Of a stretch of 64,000 bases of DNA, positions 30,803 through 38,597 are shown piece by piece. Position 1 is the stretch's first letter. Each line of letters begins with the position of its first letter. Both the position numbers and the translations under genes were made by a program. A model generated the notes under the pieces. The model was given only the letters and a program-made list of their open reading frames with translations, was not told where the DNA came from and searched no databases. The stretch spans positions 1 through 64,000 of the forward strand of contig JAJTGE010000007.1 in assembly GCA_021298555.1 (NCBI GenBank). Reading direction: 5' to 3'. This stretch comes from Oxalobacteraceae bacterium (GTDB lineage: Bacteria > Pseudomonadota > Gammaproteobacteria > Burkholderiales > Burkholderiaceae_D).

Positions 30803-30841
30803 AAAACCGTGCAGTGCTGCAAAGCCTGCGCGGTTTTTTTT
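30803..30841 (+). terminator. Rho-independent terminator after lldP
   Basis: AAAACCGTGCAG...CTGCGCGGTTTTTTTT (one G-T pair). Confidence 0.85.
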
Positions 30842-31044
30842 CATCTAAAAAAAATTAAAACAATTAAATAATTTCTATACGGTTTTTTCTAATCTACAAA
30901 CATGCAGTCGATTCTTGAGGCCTCTCAAGTAAAGTCTCAATCCATTTGCAATCATTAGCCTCCAAGATAACCATACGCTGTACGTGACGCAGAAGCTTGC
31001 GTTGCAATGATCGAGGTTCATCTTTTCTATTTTTAGGAGCGACT

Positions 31045-31869
31045 ATGAATGGCATTCAACAATGGGGCGGCTATAGCGGTCAGCAGTTAGCACCGCAGGG
31101 TCTGCTAGGTAGCATGATCGGTGGAACATTAGGAGGCATAGCCGGAAGTGAGCTCGGTGGCTTGGCAGGCAATGCAAATTGGGGCAATCAGCTAGGTCAA
31201 ACGCTGGGTGGAATCGGCGGCGCACTTCTTCCGTTTCAAATGGATCCGATAACGCAGGCTTATGCACAGCAGCAGCAACTTGCACCACAAGGATTTTTCG
31301 GTAACCTGATAGGACAAATAGGGCGTCCACTGGGTAGCACCATAGGCGGCATCTTTGGTCGATCAGGTTTAGGCGGTCAAATAGGAAACGTCGCTGGTCA
31401 GTTGGGTCGTTTACTACCGTTTCAGGCCGATGCGATTCAACAAGCCAACGCAATTCAACAAGCCAACGCAATTCAACAGCAACTGCAGCAACTGCAGCAG
31501 CTTCAACAACTCCAGCAACTCCAACAACAACAGCAGCAGTTAATGCCGCAAGGTGTGTATGGCAATTTTCTGGGGCAAATAGGACAACCGGTTGGTGCAG
31601 CCATAGGCGGTATTTATGGCCAGCCTGCGTTGGGTGGAGCTATCGGTAACTTGGTCGGACAAGTTGGTCGGCTGATGCCATTCCAAACGGATGCACTACA
31701 ACAAGCCTGCGCGCAGCAGATGCAACAACTACAGCAACTTCAGCAACTACAACAGATGCAGCAATTGCAGCAACTCGCGCAGCAGATCGCACAACAACAA
31801 CAGCCTTATCAAACCTACCAAGGTGGAATTCAACAAGGCTATGCAGGATCGCAGCAAACGCTGCATTGA
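31045..31869 (+). CDS. Triple glycine-zipper repeat protein with Gln-rich linkers, unknown function
   Basis: Three about 60-aa repeats PQGxxGxxIGx...GGxxG...GxxxGQxLGxLxPFQxD separated by QQLQQLQQ tracts; AGGAG RBS 5 nt before ATG 31045 (upstream ORF start 30997 not supported). Confidence 0.85.
   Translation: MNGIQQWGGYSGQQLAPQGLLGSMIGGTLGGIAGSELGGLAGNANWGNQLGQTLGGIGGALLPFQMDPITQAYAQQQQLAPQGFFGNLIGQIGRPLGSTIGGIFGRSGLGGQIGNVAGQLGRLLPFQADAIQQANAIQQANAIQQQLQQLQQLQQLQQLQQQQQQLMPQGVYGNFLGQIGQPVGAAIGGIYGQPALGGAIGNLVGQVGRLMPFQTDALQQACAQQMQQLQQLQQLQQMQQLQQLAQQIAQQQQPYQTYQGGIQQGYAGSQQTLH
31435..31545 (+). repeat. In-frame tandem repeats (ATTCAACAAGCCAACGCA, then CAACTGCAG/CAR codons)
   Basis: Direct reading; encodes IQQANA IQQANA IQQQLQQLQQLQQLQQLQQQQQQ. 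Confidence 0.9.
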
Positions 31870-31893
31870 TTGGCGGTATATCAACACTAGCTT

Positions 31894-31914
31894 CCTGCCG
31901 CTTTATGCGGCAGG
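31894..31914 (+). other. Intercistronic hairpin CCTGCCGC-TTTAT-GCGGCAGG
   Basis: Perfect 8-bp stem, 5-nt loop, only a weak T-run after. Confidence 0.75.
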
Positions 31915-31934
31915 ATTTCTAGACAGGACATCGT

Positions 31935-32198
31935 ATGCAGACACTCGAAGAAAAATCCGGCTCTGGTCGCTATCTGATTAGTTGCGTTAACCCCGACAAA
32001 CTGAATGAGTTCATCAGTACCGGCTATGAAGATCCATCAATACAGTTGATCGATACCGTTGGACCGATAGGCTCACCTCATACCGCTGTGTATGAGATGT
32101 CCCATGCTAAAGCTGCGCAGCTCAAACAACTATTTAGCACCGTCGGTGAGCTAAAAATCGAGGCTGACCAATCATTGTCAATGTTTGAAAAACAGTAA
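31935..32198 (+). CDS. Stand-alone protease-propeptide-like (I9-like) protein, paralogous to the prodomain of the next gene
   Basis: 87 aa; aligns by eye to residues about 58-152 of the S8 protease: G[RQ][YF]LI, DPSIQLIDTVGP / SPDIEIIDRVGP, TAVYEMSHAKAAQL / TAVLVARMTDDKARSL, GELKIEADQSLSMF / GQLIVERDQPLQLL. Confidence 0.78.
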   Translation: MQTLEEKSGSGRYLISCVNPDKLNEFISTGYEDPSIQLIDTVGPIGSPHTAVYEMSHAKAAQLKQLFSTVGELKIEADQSLSMFEKQ

Positions 32199-32232
32199 TT
32201 CCTTATCGGTCGATTAATGGGAAAGGACTACC

Positions 32233-34146
32233 ATGGCTAGCAAATCGGAGTCATCTGCAACTGAAACGCAAAGTAGTACAAGTGCGGCATCAGATACCAG
32301 TGGTGCGCAGAGCGGTGCATCAAGCACTACAACTGCTGCGGCCTCTGGCACCTCATCTGCCAGCGCTCAAGGAGGTAAAACACGCGAACTAAAGCAACGC
32401 AAAGGCCAGTTTCTGATTGCGCCGCGACGTAATCCACAAATGCAAATGATGGGGCTGTCCCCTATGCAGTTTTCTGCTGTCGAACAGGCCTTGCGAGAAA
32501 GTCCTGACATAGAAATCATCGATCGTGTTGGACCTAAGCATGCGGTTGGAACGCTGGCAACGGGCATGCCCGACAGCACCGCTGTGCTGGTGGCACGCAT
32601 GACTGACGACAAGGCGCGTTCACTCTCCCTGCAAGCACAAGGACAACTCATCGTCGAGCGCGATCAGCCATTGCAGCTGCTCGACGTTAATTACCCACAG
32701 GTGTCGCTCGTGAACTGCAATCTACCCACGACAGGTACTGCATTCACAGCAGAATTTCTTGTGCTGGGCAATGGCAATCCTGTTAAAGATGCCGAAGTCT
32801 ATTTGTTTGGTGGTTTGCTTCCCGCAACCGGTATCACGGATGCCAAGGGTCGCGTTAAGCTCAGCCTTATCGGTGAAACAGCGCAAAGTTTGCGACGGCT
32901 TTACGTAAAGCCACGCATGGATTACTGGAGCTTTAGTCAGGAACAACCCGACGTCAGTAACAGCGAAGTCAATGTCATAGGATTGCGCGCCCTCTCCGAC
33001 TGGCCTGCATTAGCGAATTTCCCACAACAACAGCAACTGACTTGGGGCCAGAAAGCAATGCGCTTGGATCAGCTGCCTGCACATTATCGCGGTCAAGGTA
33101 TACGTATTGCGATCGTTGATTCGGGTACAGCAACCAGTCATCAAGATCTAGTAAAAATCACCCGTGGTTATGACATCATCAATAAAACGCTTGATGCCAG
33201 CAGCTGGAGTGTAGATACCCTTTCTCATGGCTCTCATTGCGCTGGTGTCATCGCAGGTAAAGATTCAAGCTGGGGCGTACGGGGCTTTGCTCCTGAAGCA
33301 GAAATCCATACCTGCAAGCTCTTCCCCGGCGGTCAAATTAGTCAATTGATAGAAGCGCTCGAATACTGCATTGAAAAACAAATCGATGTCGTCAATCTGA
33401 GTCTGGGCGGTGCTGAACCTTCCGAGGCACTCGAGCAGCAAATCATACGTGCCAAACAAGCAGGAGTAGCATGCATAGTCGCTGCGGGTAATTCATCCGG
33501 CGCGGTGCAGTATCCGGCGTCGTCGCCCAATGTCTTGGCCGTGGCTGCGATAGGTCGCATTAATGAATTTCCACCCGATAGCTACCATGTGCAGAGCCTA
33601 ACGCCGCAAGTCGATGCCAATGGTTATTTTGCTGCGCGATTTAGTTGCTTTGGACCCGAGGTTGGCGTGTGCGCGCCAGGTGTAGCGATTACATCGTCTG
33701 TGCCAGAGAATAACTTTGCTGCATGGGATGGCACCTCCATGGCTGCGCCACATGTCACAGGGTTAGCTGCTTTAGTGCTGGCACACCATCCCGAGTTTCA
33801 AGCGGCAGTTGGTCAGCGCAGTGCTGAACGCGTTGATCGACTTTTTCAACTCATTAAAATGTCATGCCGTCAGGTGGTTCCAGGTGATCAGCGACGCACA
33901 GGGTACGGTTTGCCGGATGTAGTACGCGCCGTGGGTCTTGCACCTACCTATTCAACACAGATGATGGGTGCCGGTATGGGTACGCCCATGCTGCAAGCCT
34001 TGGCCAATGCCTACCGAGAACCACCCCGCTTAATGCCACAGCCCATGACTATGGGCATGGGTGCGTTTGATCCCTACGGGCAGTTTCGGCCTTATGTATC
34101 CAGTCCTATGACTATCCCAAGTGGATACACCTTCGGCTTGTGGTGA
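32233..34146 (+). CDS. Subtilisin-like S8 family serine protease with Ser/Thr/Ala-rich N-terminus, prodomain and Met/Pro-rich tail
   Basis: Catalytic triad motifs AIVDSG, SHGSHCAGVIAG, DGTSMAAPHVTG; oxyanion region AAGNSS. Confidence 0.95.
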   Translation: MASKSESSATETQSSTSAASDTSGAQSGASSTTTAAASGTSSASAQGGKTRELKQRKGQFLIAPRRNPQMQMMGLSPMQFSAVEQALRESPDIEIIDRVGPKHAVGTLATGMPDSTAVLVARMTDDKARSLSLQAQGQLIVERDQPLQLLDVNYPQVSLVNCNLPTTGTAFTAEFLVLGNGNPVKDAEVYLFGGLLPATGITDAKGRVKLSLIGETAQSLRRLYVKPRMDYWSFSQEQPDVSNSEVNVIGLRALSDWPALANFPQQQQLTWGQKAMRLDQLPAHYRGQGIRIAIVDSGTATSHQDLVKITRGYDIINKTLDASSWSVDTLSHGSHCAGVIAGKDSSWGVRGFAPEAEIHTCKLFPGGQISQLIEALEYCIEKQIDVVNLSLGGAEPSEALEQQIIRAKQAGVACIVAAGNSSGAVQYPASSPNVLAVAAIGRINEFPPDSYHVQSLTPQVDANGYFAARFSCFGPEVGVCAPGVAITSSVPENNFAAWDGTSMAAPHVTGLAALVLAHHPEFQAAVGQRSAERVDRLFQLIKMSCRQVVPGDQRRTGYGLPDVVRAVGLAPTYSTQMMGAGMGTPMLQALANAYREPPRLMPQPMTMGMGAFDPYGQFRPYVSSPMTIPSGYTFGLW

Positions 34147-34189
34147 CCTTGATAGGCTGTAGGGAAACCACTTTGATGTGAGGATATTC

Positions 34190-34513
34190 ATGAAACACAC
34201 GCAACGCGATCGTCAATCACCAACCCAGTCCTATGATGAAACCTATGATCCGAATCGGCTGCTAGATACTTTGCGTGAGCGCATGCATTTGAAAAATGAT
34301 GCCGCCTTATCCAGAGCGCTGGAAGTCGCTCCGCCTGTCATTAGCAAAATACGTCATCGCACCTTGCCAGTAGGAGCTTCTTTGCTCATACGTATGCACG
34401 AAGTGACGCAGTTAAGTATTCGTGATCTGCGCGATTTGATGGGGGATCGTCGGGCGCGCTATCGTGTTTCGGATACCCAAGGAAAACAAAAACGAAAAAT
34501 GATGAATGCTTGA
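34190..34513 (+). CDS. Small HTH (XRE-like) putative regulator
   Basis: LKNDAALSRALEVAPPVISKIRHRTLPVGASLLIRMHEVTQLSIRDLRDLMGDRR; ATG 34190 preceded by GTGAGG. Confidence 0.7.
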   Translation: MKHTQRDRQSPTQSYDETYDPNRLLDTLRERMHLKNDAALSRALEVAPPVISKIRHRTLPVGASLLIRMHEVTQLSIRDLRDLMGDRRARYRVSDTQGKQKRKMMNA

Positions 34514-34516
34514 TTA

Positions 34517-34545
34517 CAGGGAGTGCTGTTAACAGCACTCCCCTG
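34517..34545. terminator. Perfect 24-bp palindrome, possible bidirectional terminator between convergent genes
   Basis: GGGAGTGCTGTTAACAGCACTCCC at 34519-34542; no strong T-tract. Confidence 0.55.
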
Positions 34546-34610
34546 CGACAGGCTGTATCAACAAGCTAAAGCGACAAGGCACGCCAACACAGCAGATGAA
34601 AAAAACGCTC

Positions 34611-35735
34611 TTAAAAAACTACCAGATCACGCATGCTTTCACCGGCATCAAGTTTATCGAAACCACGATTAATATCATCAAGCGCGAGGCGCTCGCCTAG
34701 TAATTTGTTTATAGGCAGCTTACCCTTCAAATACAAGCCTATATAACGCGGAATATCACGCGCCGGTATGCACGATCCTATATAGCTGCCCTTGAGTGTG
34801 CGTTCTTCCGCAACCAAACTCACCTGCTGTAGCGGCCAGGTATGCTGCGGGTGAAACAGACTAGCAGTCACTGTGGTGCCGCCGCGTTTGGTAATACGAT
34901 AAGAGAGTTCCATCGCAGGTACAACACCGGCCATCTCAAATGCAAAATCAACGCCGCCCTTGGTGTATTCCCTCACCTTGGCAGCGGCATCAGGATCACG
35001 TGCGTTGATAGTGAACGTCGCACCCAGATCGCGGGCGGCTAATAACTTGGCATCATTCAAATCGATCGCTATGACTTCGCGTGCGCCTGAAGCGACGGCG
35101 CCCAACAAAGAACACATACCCACACCACCCAAGCCAACCACCGCCGCAGTTTGACCAGGCTGAACTTTGGCTGTGTTGACCACCGCTCCAACACCCGTCA
35201 ACACAGCGCAACCAAATAACGCTGATTCCACCGGATCGATATCCTGATCAACCTTCACGCAAGAGCGTTGAGACACCACAGCATGCTCAGCAAACGCCGA
35301 CACACCTACATGATGATTCACCGCCTGCTGACCTAAATGCAAACGACGCTCACCAGACAACAAGGTGCCTTTACCGTTTGCTTCAGCACCCGGCTCACAC
35401 AATGCCGGACGACCTTCCATACATGGCATGCAATTACCGCAGCTAGGTACGAATACCAAAACCACTCTGTCGCCCGCTTTTAAATTCACCACACCATCAC
35501 CCACTTTAACGACCGTGGCTGAGGCTTCATGACCCAATGCCATAGGTACGGGTCGCGGGCGCACACCGGTAATGACGGAGAGATCCGAATGACACAAACC
35601 CGCAGCGGTCATTTTGACCAGTACTTCACCCATACCTGGATCGTCGAGTTCTATCTCTTCAATCTTTAATGGCTTGCTCTGTGCAAAAGGCACTTTCATA
35701 TCCAGCGTATGCAGTACTGCAGCACGTGTTTTCAT
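34611..35735 (-). CDS. Zn-dependent alcohol dehydrogenase
   Basis: GLCHSDLSVITG; LGHEASATVVKVGDGV; CGNCMPCMEGRPALC; GLGGVGM. Confidence 0.94.
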   Translation of the reverse strand: MKTRAAVLHTLDMKVPFAQSKPLKIEEIELDDPGMGEVLVKMTAAGLCHSDLSVITGVRPRPVPMALGHEASATVVKVGDGVVNLKAGDRVVLVFVPSCGNCMPCMEGRPALCEPGAEANGKGTLLSGERRLHLGQQAVNHHVGVSAFAEHAVVSQRSCVKVDQDIDPVESALFGCAVLTGVGAVVNTAKVQPGQTAAVVGLGGVGMCSLLGAVASGAREVIAIDLNDAKLLAARDLGATFTINARDPDAAAKVREYTKGGVDFAFEMAGVVPAMELSYRITKRGGTTVTASLFHPQHTWPLQQVSLVAEERTLKGSYIGSCIPARDIPRYIGLYLKGKLPINKLLGERLALDDINRGFDKLDAGESMRDLVVF

Positions 35736-35761
35736 ACAGATTCTCCGAAAATATCAACGCG

Positions 35762-36517
35762 TCAGATAGTGCGGCCACCATCAACCGGAAATTCTATTCC
35801 GGTTAAAAACTCAGCCGCATCGGTACCCAGAAATACCGCAGCAGCCGCCATATCGCGGGGTTCACAAAAGCGACCTAATGGTATGGTCGAAACAAACTTC
35901 GCACGATTTTCCGGTGTGTCAGGAACACCCATAAAATCAGCGAGCAAACCAGTTGCACCCATGACTGGGCACAAAGCGTTCACGCGTATGCGATCAGGTG
36001 CTAGCTCAACAGCCATCGATTTAGACAGCAAATTTACTGCGCCTTTAGAGCCGTTATACCAAGACAAACCCGGACGTGGGCGTATACCCGCAGTAGACCC
36101 CACATTCAGAATCACACCACCTTTGCCGCGTTCACGCATGGCAGGTATCACCGCATGCGCCATGTAATAAATAGATTTCACATTAACTGCAAACATGCGA
36201 TCAAAGGTTTTTTCATCCACCTGCAACATGGGTTGATTTTTATGTGTTGTGCCGGCGTTGTTAATGACGATATCAGGCACGCCAAAGCTGTCGATACAGA
36301 TCTTAAGCATCGCAGCGACTGACTCCATACTCGCCACATCAGTGGCTACCGCTTTTGCATTTGCACCCAATCCGTTAGCTACCCGTTCGCCTGCGGCTGC
36401 ATTGAGGTCAGCAATAATGACTTTTGCACCCTCACGTATATAGGCCTCGGCCATGCCTTCACCAAAGCCACTCCCTGCACCCGTAATGATGGCTACTTTT
36501 CCCTGAAGTTGTCCCAT
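35762..36517 (-). CDS. SDR family oxidoreductase
   Basis: ITGAGSGFGEGMA; NNAGT; YNGSKGAV. Confidence 0.94.
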   Translation of the reverse strand: MGQLQGKVAIITGAGSGFGEGMAEAYIREGAKVIIADLNAAAGERVANGLGANAKAVATDVASMESVAAMLKICIDSFGVPDIVINNAGTTHKNQPMLQVDEKTFDRMFAVNVKSIYYMAHAVIPAMRERGKGGVILNVGSTAGIRPRPGLSWYNGSKGAVNLLSKSMAVELAPDRIRVNALCPVMGATGLLADFMGVPDTPENRAKFVSTIPLGRFCEPRDMAAAAVFLGTDAAEFLTGIEFPVDGGRTI

Positions 36518-36548
36518 GTCGTCTCCGTTACTTCGCTGTTTTGAATAA

Positions 36549-37982
36549 TCAACCGTGGTACTGCACGACGGTTTTGAGTGTGCTGAATTCTTCTAAAGCG
36601 ACAAAGCCTTTTTCACGGCCATGTCCACTGCGCTTCATGCCACCGAAGGGCAATTCAACGCCACCACCGGCTCCATAGCAGTTGATGAATACTTGTCCCG
36701 ATTGCATACGCTTAGCCATGCGTTGTTGACGCCCGCCGTTCTCTGTCCAGATACCCGATACCAAACCATATTCAGTCGCATTGGCTAAGTGAACCGCATC
36801 ATCCTCATCGTTGAATGGCATCGCTGCCAGCACCGGGCCAAACACTTCTTTGCAGGCTAAGCGATGATCACGCGGTACTGCACCAAACAAGGCAGGTGCT
36901 ACAAAATACCCGTCTTTAGAAACACCGTCAGCGACTATTCCTTGAGCTAGCAGTGGTACGCCGCTTTTAACAGCGTCATCAATAAAATGCGTGACTCGGT
37001 CGAATTGTTTTTTATTGACGATAGGGCCGCAATCGAAATCCATCTCCGGTGTACCCACACGCACTTTTTTGAAAGCTTCAGCCACACGAGCAACGAAGAC
37101 ATCATAGATATCGTGCTGTATCAGCAGACGACTACCCGCGGAACATGTCTGACCTGCATTTTGAGTAATAGCTTTAACGATGATAGGTAACGCTTTGTCG
37201 AGATCGGCGTCATTAAATACAATCTGAGGTGACTTACCACCGAGTTCCAACGCGCAAGCGACAGAATTTTTCGCAGTTGCTTCCTGCACCATGACACCCA
37301 CTTCAGGTGAACCAGTAAAACTGACGAAGTTAATGTCGGCATGTGAGGTCAGTGCTGAGCCGGCTTCATAGCCATAGCCAGTGATTAAATTGAGTGCTCC
37401 CGGAGGCAATCCCGCCTCCACCATTAACTCGGCTAGTTTTAATCCTGACATGCAGGCATCTTCAGAAGGCTTTAGTACACAGGCATTACCAGCCGCCAGC
37501 GCGGGCGCTACCGTGCGGCCAAACATTTGCGCCGGATAGTTCCAGGGAATGATTAAGCCTGCTACCCCATGAGGTACACGTACTACCTGCACGTTATACC
37601 CATTAAGGTAAGGAATTTGTTCGCCGTGATGCTTGTCAGCTGCGCCACCGAAGTATTCAAAATAGCGTGCAACAGCCACCACATCAGCGCGTGCCACTGA
37701 GACAGGTTTGCCCGTATCGCGGGACTCTATTTGCGCTATTTCTTCCGAATTTTTTAAAATCAGCTCTCCTGCCTTAACTAAAATACGACCACGCTCAGTC
37801 GCAGTTAGATTGCCCCACGTACCGTTCATCGCGCGCTGTGCGGCTTTAACAGCTAAATCAATATCTGCGGCAGTACCACGATCTATGGTGGCGTAAGCGA
37901 TTGCATCACATGGATTGATGACATCGATAGTCTGGCCACCCGTGGCCGCAACCCATTTACCATCGATTAATAAAGTTGGCAT
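36549..37982 (-). CDS. Aldehyde dehydrogenase family protein
   Basis: IPWNYPAQM; FTGSPEVG; LELGGKSPQIVF; NAGQTCSAGSR. Confidence 0.96.
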   Translation of the reverse strand: MPTLLIDGKWVAATGGQTIDVINPCDAIAYATIDRGTAADIDLAVKAAQRAMNGTWGNLTATERGRILVKAGELILKNSEEIAQIESRDTGKPVSVARADVVAVARYFEYFGGAADKHHGEQIPYLNGYNVQVVRVPHGVAGLIIPWNYPAQMFGRTVAPALAAGNACVLKPSEDACMSGLKLAELMVEAGLPPGALNLITGYGYEAGSALTSHADINFVSFTGSPEVGVMVQEATAKNSVACALELGGKSPQIVFNDADLDKALPIIVKAITQNAGQTCSAGSRLLIQHDIYDVFVARVAEAFKKVRVGTPEMDFDCGPIVNKKQFDRVTHFIDDAVKSGVPLLAQGIVADGVSKDGYFVAPALFGAVPRDHRLACKEVFGPVLAAMPFNDEDDAVHLANATEYGLVSGIWTENGGRQQRMAKRMQSGQVFINCYGAGGGVELPFGGMKRSGHGREKGFVALEEFSTLKTVVQYHG

Positions 37983-38051
37983 GCGTTTCTCCGCTTGTAT
38001 AGTTTGATTTAATTGTTGTTCGTTATGCGTTGTGCGTTGCGCGTTGTGACT

Positions 38052-38597
38052 TTAGTGTGCAGCCAACTCACTATCAACAAGCTCACCGCGTTCTAGTGTC
38101 AACGTTGCATCTGGCAAATCACGCAGCAAGCTGCGGTTGGATTCCGTCACCACGATGCATAGCTCAGGTGATAGCTGATGTAATTTGCGCAGCGCTTCAG
38201 TGTATTGATTCGCCAGTACCGGTGCTAAACCCTGAAAAGGTTCATCAAGCAGCACCAAGCGGGTACCCGCCATGAGCGCTCGACCAAGTGCCGCCATTTT
38301 TCCTTGACCACCTGACAGCGCAGCACCAGAACGCACCAACATAGGTTCTAGTTGCGGCACGACTTCCAGCACACGCGCCAAACGTCGATCAGCTTCTGCT
38401 TTTGGCAGTCCTAACACTTCACACGAGAGGCGAAGATTTTCTTCCACCGTAAAGGTTGGAAACATCGCTCGGTCTTCCGGTGCATAGCCGATACCAAATT
38501 CAGTACGGCGATGGCCTGGTATTTTGCTCAGATCATGGCCATCAATAGAAATGCTGCCTGTAGAAAGCGGAAGCAAACCCATGATAGAGCATGTCAT
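38052..38597 (-). CDS. livF: Branched-chain amino-acid-type ABC transporter ATP-binding protein (LivF-like), N-terminally truncated, lacks Walker A
   Basis: LSGGQGKMAALGRALMAGTRLVLLDEP retained; begins MTCSIMGLLPLSTG, just after where GxxGxGKTT should be; the preceding gene ends at 38594. Confidence 0.85.
   Translation of the reverse strand: MTCSIMGLLPLSTGSISIDGHDLSKIPGHRRTEFGIGYAPEDRAMFPTFTVEENLRLSCEVLGLPKAEADRRLARVLEVVPQLEPMLVRSGAALSGGQGKMAALGRALMAGTRLVLLDEPFQGLAPVLANQYTEALRKLHQLSPELCIVVTESNRSLLRDLPDATLTLERGELVDSELAAH

Noticed and set aside
31043-31471. 142-aa minus-strand ORF inside the repeat gene
   Set aside because: Shadow of the repetitive, Gln/Gly-rich plus-strand CDS, which has RBS, start and repeat-level protein conservation.
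31435-31806. Repeats considered as a CRISPR-like array
   Set aside because: Units are short, adjacent and in frame, encoding Gln-rich linkers; no unique spacers or cas genes.
35709-36167. 152-aa plus-strand ORF
   Set aside because: Antisense to ADH/SDR genes; shadow ORF composition.
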